Source of the DNA: Corbicula japonica
Lineage: Eukaryota > Mollusca > Bivalvia > Venerida > Cyrenidae
DNA: 64,000 nt
Assembly: GCA_038501625.1 (NCBI GenBank)
Contig: JAZAYU010000037.1
Coordinates: 1,612,001-1,676,000, forward strand
Direction of reading: 5' to 3'
The position numbers and the translations under genes are program-made. This document shows, piece after piece, positions 25,001 to 33,134 of this stretch. Under the pieces are notes generated by a model. The model was given only the letters and a program-made list of their open reading frames with translations, was not told the origin of the DNA and searched no databases. The first letter of the stretch is position 1, and every line of letters begins with the position of its first letter.

Positions 25001-25400
25001 TTGATTAGTGTTCAGATATTTTTGTTGTGTATGTAAGCTATATAGGAGGAAATTCATGTTAACAAGAATGGATAGAATTAATACTGCAGACTTATGTATT
25101 GTAAACTAGTTTCCGTTATGTGTATTTTTATCCATCATTTGAATTGAAAATAGAAAACATTTAGTGTTAAAGATACTGTAAAACATTTTAAAGATTATTA
25201 CTTTATAAAGGTACAGAGAAGATTTTTTAACAGTCCTATTAACATTAAATAATTGTAAACATGGTTGGGATTTTTTATTCATATTATTTTTATTTATGTA
25301 ATTGCAGTTGCCTGATGAGGAAGAAATTCTGAGTTCCCCGGAACACTCGGACCCTGGAGAGGCTGCATCTGGTTCCGGTTCCGGTTCAGAATCAGACTAA
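1002..25400 (+). CDS. SSRP1: SSRP1, HMG-box subunit of the FACT histone chaperone (18 coding exons)
   Basis: Coding exons: 1002-1058, 1635-1820, 2097-2202, 3553-3746, 4129-4223, 4762-4897, 5949-6052, 6465-6590, 10378-10599, 10914-10986, 12204-12339, 18341-18426, 19233-19355, 19957-20157, 20402-20502, 21021-21168, 22891-23058, 25308-25400. All introns are GT/AG and phases join without a break into 2,355 nt (784 aa plus TAA). The ATG at 1002 follows an acceptor at 985-986, so a non-coding exon lies upstream. In order the protein has an N-terminal PH-like region (residues ~1-110), the SSRP1 core ([27 protein letters not shown]), a second PH/Rtt106-like region ([21 protein letters not shown]; ~335-435), an acidic Ser/Asp/Glu segment (~440-510), a Lys/Glu-rich basic stretch, an HMG box (~563-632; [16 protein letters not shown]) and an acidic, Ser-rich tail. 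With SPT16 it forms FACT, which handles nucleosomes during transcription and replication in the nucleus. The human protein is about 709 aa; the extra length here is mainly in the C-terminal tail. Exon borders were read by eye. Confidence 0.96.
2288..3226. repeat. Dispersed bivalve repeat with inverted ends in SSRP1 intron 3
   Basis: The left end (gctcacctgtca) is the reverse complement of the right end (tgacaggtgagc, 3187-3198). The middle is a diverged tandem array in which 'cttggtcagaatgtttatct', 'gtcatgtgacc' and 'ctaggtcactaggtcaa' recur about every 110-150 bp. The open frames across it merely follow the repeat. No transposase was seen. Confidence 0.75.
3945..4003. mobile_element. Fragment of TTAA-flanked MITE family (family P)
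   Basis: Carries the family phrase of a GATC core followed by a short stem, 'atcctgatcagacagcac ... gtgccagctcatctggatc', then 'tctgcactgttt'. This matches the longer copies near 21.5 and 55.4 kb. Only the core remains here, in SSRP1 intron 4. Confidence 0.55.
5071..5792. mobile_element. Non-autonomous DNA transposon with 16-bp terminal inverted repeats
   Basis: TACTGTGGTATCATTT at 5071-5086 is the exact reverse complement of AAATGATACCACAGTA at 5777-5792. Counting the outer TA as the target duplication gives an element of 5073-5790, as in Tc1/mariner-type insertions. Inner sequence is weakly symmetrical and rich in 'gcgaaatt' and 'gcgcgaattt' motifs. No transposase frame is visible, so it depends on another source. 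It sits in SSRP1 intron 6. Confidence 0.82.
7033..7640. repeat. Dispersed bivalve repeat, ~170-bp units
   Basis: Starts 'agctcaactattcgaagaat' and 'tcggcgtcggcgtcc'. It then repeats 'tttggtccataact ... actacttgagatatcaactt' and 'accaacaagacccataactc' roughly every 165-180 bp, three to four times. It is non-coding and lies in SSRP1 intron 8, joined directly to the next repeat. Confidence 0.7.
7641..8516. repeat. Tandem-structured dispersed repeat, ~150-bp units
   Basis: About six units share 'atgaatggagggatttcaaa', 'acaaatgttcaccatgacaa', 'ggtcaaggtcactgttact' and 'aaaaatagaattttcttgtc', at a spacing of about 140-155 bp. It closes with 'gcggggcatccgtgtcctat'. Open frames on both strands arise from the repeat. 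It is in SSRP1 intron 8. Confidence 0.75.
8517..10377. other. Rest of SSRP1 intron 8, no gene seen
   Basis: AT-rich sequence without a supported gene. The part from about 9,360 to 10,100 differs in texture (ggcgacaatg, accgcgaattttcg) and may be an old mobile element, but no clear inverted ends were found. Confidence 0.5.
12719..12769 (+). other. SSRP1: Candidate in-frame cassette exon of SSRP1
   Basis: Between coding exons 11 and 12 a 51-nt open segment is flanked by a pyrimidine-rich acceptor (tgtcttag) and a donor (gtaaat). A second acceptor 3 nt downstream would give 48 nt. Either length is a multiple of three, the phase matches the phase-1 junction, and there is no stop. It would insert about 17 residues ([17 protein letters not shown]) into the acidic region after SSDSSG. 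It is not needed to keep the frame, so it may be alternative or a chance match. Confidence 0.35.
14626..16930 (-). pseudogene. TRIM-like B-box/coiled-coil/beta-propeller gene, disrupted
   Basis: Reads on the minus strand as exon 1 (16930-16613), a GT/AG intron, and exon 2 (16060-14626). The start ATG at 16930 opens an N-terminal B-box-type zinc finger ([22 protein letters not shown]), with no RING before it. A second B-box ([19 protein letters not shown]), a Glu/Gln-rich coiled coil (~15,620-16,000) and a C-terminal NHL/propeller-like region ([30 protein letters not shown]; ending FELK at 14626) follow. This order matches the many expanded TRIM2/3/56-like genes of bivalves. Three breaks are visible: a frameshift at the C run 16732-16735, an in-frame TGA at 15450-15452, and a frameshift near 15320-15350. 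In the second B-box a Gln (RCVQQQ) stands where a zinc-binding His is usual. It is nested antisense in SSRP1 intron 11. Sequencing error could explain one break but hardly three. Confidence 0.82.
16232..16326. mobile_element. Partial family P MITE with intact right end
   Basis: Contains 'gatcctggtcagatggcac' and 'gtgctggctgatctgatcta', then ends 'ggagtaaaggg' directly followed by ttaa. The same terminus closes the full copy at 55.3 kb. Termini of CCCTTTACTC/GAGTAAAGGG beside TTAA suggest a piggyBac-type origin. Confidence 0.6.
17136..17278. mobile_element. Palindromic ~140-bp MITE, copy A (SSRP1 intron 11)
   Basis: The two halves are near-perfect reverse complements centred on 'tggtgactggttgcca'. 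Outer ends are 'aaggttataaagctga' and 'tcagctttataacctt'. Inner arms carry ctgattggctgaaat and atttcagccaatcag, so a CCAAT box sits in each arm. It is somewhat more diverged than copies B, D and E and lies just upstream (genomic right) of the broken TRIM gene. Confidence 0.88.
18862..18969 (-). mobile_element. tRNA-derived SINE head, copy 1
   Basis: On the minus strand the sequence has a tRNA-like A box (tagctcagtgacagag) and B box (gggttcaagtcc) at proper order and spacing. The anticodon region does not fold convincingly. Upstream flank 'ggtgaaaacttgttg' is shared with the second copy 250 bp away, which indicates a repeat family and not a functional tRNA gene. Confidence 0.6.
19113..19199 (-). 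mobile_element. tRNA-derived SINE head, copy 2
   Basis: Shares 'aagcaagaggc', the B box 'tgggttcaagtcc' and the flank 'ggtgaaaacttgttg' with copy 1 in the same orientation. Its A-box region is more decayed. It ends just before SSRP1 exon 13. Confidence 0.5.
21455..21668. mobile_element. Family P MITE copy in SSRP1 intron 16
   Basis: Begins 'ctgtactccatagatacacc', matching the inside of the left end of the 55.3 kb copy. It holds two opposed GATC-hairpin cores: 'ggcacatctgtgcc' with 'tcaggatctacactg', then 'gtgtagatcctgatcagatg' with 'tgctagctgatctg'. Outer TTAA ends are not clear. Confidence 0.6.
21669..22890. other. Remainder of SSRP1 intron 16, no gene seen
   Basis: No supported coding region. 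Segments near 21,700-21,830 (gcgaagaaggcgcccagacc) have a distinct, more GC-rich texture and may be an unrecognised repeat. The ttctccct phrases near 22,750-22,815 are locally repeated. Confidence 0.45.
23243..23437 (+). mobile_element. Family X element copy in SSRP1 intron 17
   Basis: Contains, in order, 'atatgcatatcaggaaaagc', 'cacagtttccccacac', 'taggaaaaaagagca', 'caacctgagggttta', a degenerate gcagt/catttgccact pair, and 'gggttttaaacaaggttca'. This is the same order as the copies clustered at 37.7-49.4 kb, in the orientation called plus here. It shows that the family is not confined to the IL-17 interval. Confidence 0.7.
24640..24968. repeat. 38-bp tandem array (6 units) inside family P sequence
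   Basis: Six 38-bp units begin with gatcc at 24733, 24771, 24809, 24847, 24885 and 24923. Each reads gatcctgatcaggtggca then cagayatgctggctgattta. The unit equals the internal core of the family P MITE, and a normal single core sits just left at 24,640-24,690. The array therefore arose by amplification inside a MITE copy. It lies in SSRP1 intron 17. Confidence 0.88.
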
Positions 25401-26172
25401 AACAAGTGATAGGGTCAGCTCAAAGGGATCAACTCATGATAATGTTACTTCCATTTCTTGACACATGGAAAGATTTAAACATCAAATAATTACGACAATT
25501 GTGAGCCAGGATTTCTTCAAAATAGTTACAGTAACTACATCTGTGACTTGTTTTTCACTGAACTACACAGTTCCTGCACAAGTGATGTAAATAACAAGTT
25601 ATTTTCACATTAATTATCATATGTATATAGGTGTACTTACTGTATAAAGAGGTGTTAATTAAAAAACGACAAAAACAGAAAAAAACTTGAAAAGTGAAAA
25701 AAGATTGTATCATAGAGAAATGTTAGGAAAGATGAAAAGGACAAATTGAACTTGTTTGAGTATACATGTACATGTGCTTGTACATGTGCTGGAAAGAAGA
25801 ATAGTCAAGGTATAAGTTGTTAAATAGTATTGGGGGAGAGGTATCAAACAATACAGATAACAAATGTTCAGTGAAAATTTGGCATTTTTTAATTCACATG
25901 GTTTTGGCAGAGGTTTTGTATTATGATGTTGGTAGTTTTTTTTATTTAACTCCACATTGTGTAGGCATATTTCATAGAACTTGATCAACACTTCTGTCAG
26001 TGTGTTAATAAAGTATAAGTGGCAGAAAGCATCACAATGTATCACTTTGCAAAATCATGATGAAGATAGTTGGTCTGTCATTGATGTTCATGGTAACTAT
26101 TGGTCTGTCATTGATGTTCATGGTAACTATTGTATAATAAAGAAAGAAAAAAGATTGAGTAGTTTTGTATAG
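25401..26172 (+). other. SSRP1: Probable SSRP1 3' untranslated region
   Basis: Follows the TAA stop. Candidate polyadenylation signals aataaa occur at 26007-26012 and 26136-26141. A perfect ~30-bp direct duplication (tggtctgtcattgatgttca plus tggtaactat) covers about 26,070-26,130, just before the second signal. The true cleavage site cannot be told from sequence alone. Confidence 0.55.
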
Positions 26173-26279
26173 ATTACAAGGATTATTGTTTGTGGGCCAT
26201 GGGGTATAAAGATTCAACATTTAGCTGATGGTCATTTTAACTTAATCATCTCTTGGTTTTAATTTATCTTAACCATGAC

Positions 26280-27370
26280 TTGGATATACTCTCGTGACTC
26301 GAACCCAGCCCTGTTATACCACCGAATGAAAGAACGCCTTTCATGTCGTTAAAATTGAACCCCAATATACCACAGCAGTAGACCAACGGAGTCGAACTCA
26401 GTTTTAACATCTAAATCGAACCCAGTTTTGTTATACCTCCCTCCCCGTCACTACCAACGCGCTTATACCGCTGGAAAACCACGTAATACGGCCAGGTTCG
26501 AATCCTGTTTTACCATCTGATCTGAGTCAAACTCGAATATACCGCGTGATGCTTTCGATGCATTGTTTTTATGATGTTTTTAACTTGCCTCCGGAATGAA
26601 TTAGAACCCACTTATATCAATGAAGTTTGGCCTGTTACACCACCAGAATCGAACCCAGCTGTTTTGTACCGCCGCTGTAAAACCACAACATATAATACCG
26701 CCGAAATCATCCTCAACAATACATCCATCATTATTGTACTATATCCCTGAACAATGTTGTACACGGTTACATTACCGGTAGCGAACCTGTATAATTACGA
26801 TGTTGTACTACTATAGTTACCCTATTTTACCCCGGAGTTGATCCCCTTCATACCGCTTTAATAAAACGCCGTTGTCGAACCTTGTTATTCCAAGGAAATT
26901 AAATACTACAGGAGTCAAACCCAACCTTTTATATGTCGCCCCCAATGTAGCATGATGTTAATTTTTTATACCGCCAGATTTTTACCTTGATATTCCACTA
27001 GAGCCCCGAATCGTGTTGTGCCGCTGCATTAAACCACTGAAATCAAATCTGATTATACTGCCAATCCGGACATTGATATGCCACCAAAACTTCGGTTATT
27101 GTAACACTGCTCAAACGAATCGAACGGTGTTCTAAAATATAAGAAGTACCTGTTAATGTAATTGTAACCGTGCCTGGTATCACCGAAGCCAGAGTCAAAG
27201 CGCCCGAGCCATACTCAAACCTCTTACTTATTTCCGTTACGACAAGTCAAACTCATCCATGCTATATCGCCTTAGTTGGATCAGGTTAAACCACCGGAGA
27301 AAAATATCAATTATCTTATACCGCCGGAGTTCAGCCAAATTTTTAAAACCTGTTTTTTTCTGGCAAAGAC
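26280..27370. repeat. Highly degenerate minisatellite with cgaaccc / ttataccgcc motif
   Basis: Phrases of the type 'cgaacccagttttgttatacc' and 'ataccgccggagt' recur irregularly about every 20-30 bp through 1.1 kb. Clear examples are near 26,299, 26,416, 26,492, 26,650, 26,880, 26,970 and 27,315. Units are strongly diverged, so the array is old. No coding frame runs through it. It fills the gap between SSRP1 and IL-17 copy 1. Confidence 0.65.
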
Positions 27371-27684
27371 GAAACCTGTTCTACATCCGGACGTAGTTTC
27401 AGACTGAGCTGGACATTCAAGCCAGTTGTAGAGATAATATCGAAAGGTTGAAGATATTCTATGAACATTTTTTTCAAAAGTGATGAAATCATTGAAAAGG
27501 GAATTCTGAAGAACACACTTGTTGTTCCCTGGGCATTTTAAAGGATAAATCTGAATTTATACTTATGAAGCGTACGCGACGCTTTGGTTGGTTTTAAGTA
27601 TTATAGGAAGTTGACTAAAGAGAAATAGTTTCCTGGTTTTGTAGTGGTTTGTGTGGTGATTAGTAAAAAGAACAACAACAAAAG

Positions 27685-27719
27685 AGTGAATAAATACAGC
27701 TATGAGAAAACTCTGCGAC
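27685..27719 (+). promoter_or_regulatory. Putative core promoter of IL-17 copy 1
   Basis: A TATA-like gtgaataaatac is followed 26 bp on (start to start) by ctctgcgac. IL-17 copy 2 has gtgaataaaag and ctctgcgac 28 bp apart at the corresponding place. A shared pair at TATA-to-initiator distance suggests a core promoter; this is inference. Confidence 0.4.
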
Positions 27720-28486
27720 TACATTATGTCTTGGAGGAACATACGAACAAAAGACAAAAGGAAGAAAAGACACACTCACGTATTAGAAGAATTACTGATC
27801 AGACATGAAACAAGTAAGTCATCAAAGTGATGTTTTCATTTTGTTTGGATCATATACGGTAAAATACTGGCAAGCTTTACACTGAAATAGCGACTTTACT
27901 TCCAGTTTGTTAAAATTCCGCTTAGTTTGCGCAACCTTGGGGTTGGGAGTGAATGAGTAGGGAAAGGTGTACGCTTATTTGTAAATGTCTTTTTGAATTG
28001 CCTGAATAAATGCCCGCACTAAGTTGTGGTATGTGAGCAAATGTGAGTCCATTTACCGAGATGCTTATTGTTCTCTATCTTTACTTTCTATCCGTAATTC
28101 TAACAAGTATATGAGAGTGAACAATTCCAATTAATCTTTGTCACGTAGTTAATGGATCCGAAATAAGATTTCGATCGTCGGCGTGTGTTATCTAGTGAAA
28201 TGATTTCGGAACTAGAAATCCAGTGGAAAGAAGTTTTCGATAAAATGTTGTTTCTTTTACTGGGAGCTATATCTCATATTTTACCAGCGGAAATGTTTAA
28301 ATGAGCTCGCCTTTCTTTAAAATTGAACCAGTTGATTTTATTATCCATATAAATGATTGAAATGATGAGTTAACAACGTAGAACCTGGTAAGCCAGCTGA
28401 TCAGTGACAACACTGGTCGGAGATAAGACAGGAGCCGAGATTATCGGAAGGTAACACTGTTAACATATTCTGTTTTACTTTTTCAG

Positions 28487-29044
28487 ATGATCGAACTACT
28501 AAAAATAACAGCGTGGCTTTTACTTGCTGTTCTACAATTACCTTCATGTGAGTCTTTACAGAAGCAACCAGTTAAACAAGGCCGAGCCGGTATTAGGCCC
28601 AGGAGTAAACTCGCCGGATTGTCATCACACAGGTCCAACAAGAAGTCATTTCAAAAGGCTGTATATTTTATGAATAAGGAGACATATGAACACATGATGA
28701 ATCGTACAACTGGGTACCGCGCTTCATTTGGTAGGACTGCAGCTAAAACCGTTCCGGCATGCCCAGATAATGTATCGACCGACATGAACGACCCCGAGAA
28801 CAAGCGTTCTGTATGTCCTTGGATCTATAAAGAACATTACAACCCAAGGCGTATTCCTGCTACAGTACACCAGGCTGTGCGTCTCTGTAGCCGTTGTATC
28901 GGGTTCGGGGACCTGGAGTGCGTGCCTGTTCAACGAGTTATACCTTGCTTGTTAAAGAAAAAACGTCCGAACGCAGCAGGTAACATAATGTGGACGGAGA
29001 AAGGTATTAAAACGACTGTCGGATTCACCTGTGCGTACCATTGA
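28487..29044 (+). CDS. IL-17-family cytokine, copy 1 (divergent member)
   Basis: The main exon encodes 185 aa from the ATG at 28487, which directly follows an acceptor (tttttcag). An upstream exon ends at 27813 in atgaaacaa before gtaagt; it is in frame and could add Met-Lys-Gln, so the start is uncertain by three residues. Residues 1-23 look like a signal peptide. The IL-17 cystine-knot pattern is visible as C92 (CPDN), RSVCPW (C110), C134/C137 (LCSRC), C145 (LECVP) and C182 (GFTC). An additional C154 is not present in the other three copies. N-glycosylation sequons occur at NRT and NVS. It lacks the VQKR cleavage motif of copies 2-4, having only basic residues (NKK). IL-17 proteins are secreted, act as dimers through IL-17 receptors and drive inflammatory signalling; bivalves have several. 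aataaa at 29089-29094 is a likely poly(A) signal. Confidence 0.9.
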   Translation: MIELLKITAWLLLAVLQLPSCESLQKQPVKQGRAGIRPRSKLAGLSSHRSNKKSFQKAVYFMNKETYEHMMNRTTGYRASFGRTAAKTVPACPDNVSTDMNDPENKRSVCPWIYKEHYNPRRIPATVHQAVRLCSRCIGFGDLECVPVQRVIPCLLKKKRPNAAGNIMWTEKGIKTTVGFTCAYH

Positions 29045-29722
29045 GGATTTTAGTGAAATCTTCATGACTTGTATTTTTAGAATCTCATAATAAACAGGGC
29101 ACTGCTGGAAATGATATATTTAAATTGATTTTTTTAGAAACTTTATGTTAACGTTGTTTTGACTTCGGTTTTGCAGTGTTTTTTGGCGTTATTCAAGTCT
29201 CCGTACCGCAATGGAGGGATTAATATCATTTTGTCCAAATTACTGTGGTGTTTAGGAAGATGGCTTATCGTAACGTGTAGTGGAATTTCTAAAAATGTGC
29301 TTATTGTGATTTATTTGTACAATATATCTTTACATCATGTATATATTTTCTTGCTTTTGTTGTTTGTGTTTAGACTATTTAGCCAACTATTTTTGGAACT
29401 ACATATATCGTTAGTTTTATTAAATGATCTTCATTTGTTTTGGATAATTCATTATTGGGTCATACTTAAATGAAATGTAGAACGTACAGAACAAAAGGGT
29501 TTGACTAGAATAATCGATTTGCATGACTACAAAGTTTACATCAAATCGTAGTATAAAATAGGAGGAAAACAATTTACTTCAAGGCAGCAAAAGCTGTTCA
29601 GTCTAACGAATTTAACCTCTATGCTGTCAAATGGGCCGTGGTTATAAAGAAAATCTTGTTGATATCTGCAGAAATAATACTTTATTATAAATACCTTTAT
29701 ATTCTTCAATTGTTTCTATCAT
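29045..29722. other. Spacer after IL-17 copy 1, no gene seen
   Basis: AT-rich. The 104-codon open frame at 29,159-29,473 is Leu/Phe-rich, has no recognisable motif and probably lies downstream of the transcript end. Not called as a gene. Confidence 0.5.
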
Positions 29723-29867
29723 TGCCCAAGTTTATAAAACTGAACATGGAAACCAGTCTCAAATCTCAAGCATCTGATTGGCTGAAATGGCGACCAGTCG
29801 CCATTTCAGCCAATCAGATGCTTGAGATTTGAGACTGGTTTCCATGCTCAGTTTTATAACCTTCAAT
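29723..29867. mobile_element. Palindromic MITE, copy B
   Basis: Starts tgcccaagtttataaaactg and ends cagttttataacctt. The halves mirror around 'tggcgaccagtcgcca'. Both arms carry the CCAAT box (ctgattggct / agccaatcag). It lies about 0.7 kb downstream of IL-17 copy 1. Confidence 0.9.
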
Positions 29868-29990
29868 CCATGTTTCCCCGTTATAACTTAACTAGTCGCC
29901 ATTTCAGCCAATCAGATGCTTGAGATTTGAGACTGGTTTCCATGCTCAGTTTTATAACCTTCAATCCATGTTTCCCCGTTATAACTTAAC
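29795..29990. repeat. 98-bp direct duplication of the right half of MITE copy B
   Basis: The segment 29795-29892 (right MITE arm plus 'tcaatccatgtttccccgtt' and 'ataacttaac') is repeated almost exactly at 29893-29990. The second copy differs at the joint (ctagtcg for ccagtcg). The half element therefore carries an extra CCAAT box. Confidence 0.9.
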
Positions 29991-30249
29991 TATATGCCTC
30001 ACCTTAAATGTCTCAGTGGTCTACATGCACGACACCAGCATGTGTTATTGACATCAAACGTTTGATAAGTTTGGGTTATAATTATCTAGACTGTAGAACT
30101 TGTATTTCAAAATAGTTCATCCAAATTATCAGTTGCAGAATAAACAAATAAACAAAACATAGAACATGTTATATTAATTCCCTAAATGTTCATATTTATG
30201 AGTCTTTATCCGCACGCGGGGCTTCTTAGTTTCATCACAATGCCAAAAC

Positions 30250-30870
30250 ATCCCCAAGTTATATGAGATATCTGTTTTAAGTGATCCGTTCCACGATTTT
30301 CATATGGCATATGTGTGACCTCTGTTCTAGAATACTTACTACACATATATGATATATCTGTTCAAAGTTATGTACTCATCAACTTCCATTACATATGTGT
30401 GACCTCTGTTCTAGAATACCCTCTACACATATATGAGATATCGTTCAAAGTTATGTACTCAACTTCCATTACATATGTGTGACTTCTGTTCAAGAATAAC
30501 CACTACACATATATGAGATATCTGTTCAAAGTTATGTACTCATCAACTTCCATTACATATGTGTGACCTCTGTTCTAGAATACCCTCTACACATATATGA
30601 GATATCGTTCAAAGTTATGTACTCAACTTCCATTACATATGTGTCACCTCTGTTCTAGAATAACCACTACACATATATGAGATATCGTTCAAAGTTATGT
30701 ACTCAAAATCCATGGAATATGTGTGACCTCTGTTCTAGAATAAGCACTACACATGTCTCTGTTCAAAGTTACCTTCTCCACAACTCCCCTGACATGTGAC
30801 TCTGTTCTAGGATAAGTACTGACGCATCTTCACCAACAAATATGTGATCTCTGTTCTAGATATCCGAACT
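30250..30870. repeat. 80-84-bp minisatellite, about seven units
   Basis: Phrases 'acatatgtgtgacctctgtt', 'ctagaata', 'ctacacatatatgagatatc' and 'gttcaaagttatgtactca' repeat with starts of atgtgtg at 30311, 30395, 30475, 30559, 30639 and 30719, then a shorter, diverged unit. The alternating 84/80 spacing points to a two-form higher-order unit. Non-coding. Confidence 0.85.
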
Positions 30871-32288
30871 CAATAACTTTCCTGCAAAATGTGTTATGGG
30901 GATCGATACCATATTTATGTTCGAACCTTTTGGTATATCATGTTACCAGAAATAAAATGAGATATTATACACTGTTTGCAGAATTAAACACTTACCTAGC
31001 AAAATTTAAGGATCGAAATGAGTTAATTTTTAGGTTTCTTAATAAGAAACACAGCTTTCTGTTGAATTGGTACATTTTCAAAACATTCACTAAACCAATA
31101 AAAATAACTAGAAAATGTTACCATCAGAATACAAGCACAAAAGAAGAAAAGACACATCGTTTTGATCAAATGTTTGTTGATTCTTTAAGCATTTGTTAGG
31201 TAGATAAGTGTTCCCTAGAGTCTGGCATAAACACCTAGTCGCAAAAATGTTTCCCTCTGCAGTAGCCATTTAGGGTTCCTCTACTCCGCCAACTGTTTAC
31301 GTGGTTTTGTTACTGAAATTGATATTACGAACTTACACTCTATGGCTGCTCGGGTAGACTTTGAATTCTGCATGCGGTTTTCCTGACATGTGCATATTTC
31401 ACATTTATATCAGAATGGTTGCATTGAAATGTAAGTATGAATTTCTCACGAAAATAGCAACAACAATAAAAATGTAACAAAAATCTAAAGAATGAAGAAA
31501 GACATGCTGAAGAGATAAAAGTAACTTTGATTTAAGCATGAACCTTTATTAAAATGCATGCAATTTGGAAAATTATTCAAAACAATTCATTCCGAAAATA
31601 TATTTTTAAATAAAAACCATACATTGATTTCAAATTCAGAAAAAAATTCTTACAACAATTTTTCTAAAATGTCAACATTTATAATCGATGTTGACAAATA
31701 ATGAGCCAAAAACAAGACAAATTATTCTTTATGCGTCGGGATATGGCTGTTAGCTATTGGCAAACAGTGTAGATCAGGATCTACAATGTTAGCTGTTTGA
31801 TTCATTAGGGTTATGTGTGACCAAGAAGTAAACAGTGTAGATCCTTATCACACAACTCACATGTATCGGCCCTTTACTCAAAGACTGGTATCATATGGAC
31901 AAACAGTGTATTTAAAAATCAGTTGGTAGATCCATGTTTTCTTGTCAGGATCTGCACTGTTTGCATTAGCATTCTTTTGCACCTTTTGCGCAGCTTTGAA
32001 CTTTATACAGAGCTTCCTTATTGTTGGTTCTTACGATAATTTATACTAAATATACTTTTCTTAAATTAAATCGTTTTATCTTAATGAAACCATTTTCATT
32101 CGTTGATTGAACTTATAGCAACCTTTAGTGGCCGTATTTGTTGCTAGTGACCGTTCCATGGAGATAATCTATCCTAGTTGAATTTTTTCAGTTTTCTCCG
32201 TAGCCTGTACTATCTGTCAATGATTATCATTTTTATTAATTTTTTTGTCTTCAAATTTTTTATGCATTCCTTGGGAAGACCAGGCCTC
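30871..32288. other. AT-rich spacer with family P fragments
   Basis: No supported gene. Family P pieces occur at about 31,755-31,985 (aaacagtgtagatc, ggatctgcactgttt; the terminal phrase ccctttactc at about 31,870). The 102-codon frame at 30,891-31,199 has no recognisable feature. Confidence 0.5.
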
Positions 32289-32423
32289 ACGATTATAAAA
32301 CTGAAAACGGAAACCAGTCTCAAATCTCAAGCATCTTATTGGCTGAAATTGCGACTAGTCGCCATTTCAGCCACTTAGATGCTTGAGATTTGCGACTGGT
32401 TTCAAATATCAGTTTTATAATCT
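32289..32423. mobile_element. Palindromic MITE, copy C (most decayed)
   Basis: Same structure as the other copies (gattataaaactgaa ... ttcagttttataatc order), but both CCAAT boxes are damaged: cttattggct on the left and agccacttag on the right. The left core ATTGG survives; the right does not. Several point differences elsewhere mark it as older or unconstrained. Confidence 0.85.
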
Positions 32424-33134
32424 TCGTAATTTTATCTTCCAAAAACAGATCTAGTATTTGCATCTTTTACAGGTATATGTACAGATACAAGAATAATATA
32501 TAGATAGGAAGCAAAAACAGATCTGGTTCAAATCTTTAATAATATTACAGATTGAACACTTGTGCAACAGGTCAATTTTGTGTTGTTCTTCCTTTAAGAG
32601 TTGAAAAAGCAATAATAATTTTCCCAGTAAAATGATAAAACACAATGTTTTCCATTATTAAAAACAAATGTTTCAAGCAGTGCATAAGACAATGTAACTG
32701 ATAATGGATTCCATTTTCTTTTAGTCATTCCATCGAAATTTTGCTGATCGCAATTTACGTAGTCTGATCTCGAAGAGATTATGTTCTATTGCTTGACAGT
32801 GGGTTGGATTTAATTCACCTAGGTAAGGTTACCTCGCGGGATTATACAATATAACCCAGCTTAAAATACAAGTAGCAAACATAGTCAACATGTGTCAACT
32901 GCCAATTTCAGGCGATAACCCTGTTAGCTCTCGAGTTTGTTTATTTTTTAGAGTTCATTTTTGAAACTGAACGTTACAGCGCTGTCGAAAACCCATCCTT
33001 TTCTTTTTATGTTTACTTGTTTTCTGTTTGTTTAAAATTGGCCATATTCTAGTCATTAGCTCTCGGCTGGTTAATATTTTGGCTGTATTCGAATGGTTTG
33101 TTTTATAATAAATGTGACTTTCAAAAAATTTAAA

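Noticed and set aside
29159..29473. 104-codon frame after IL-17 copy 1
   Set aside because: Downstream of the likely poly(A) signal, Leu/Phe-rich, no motif.
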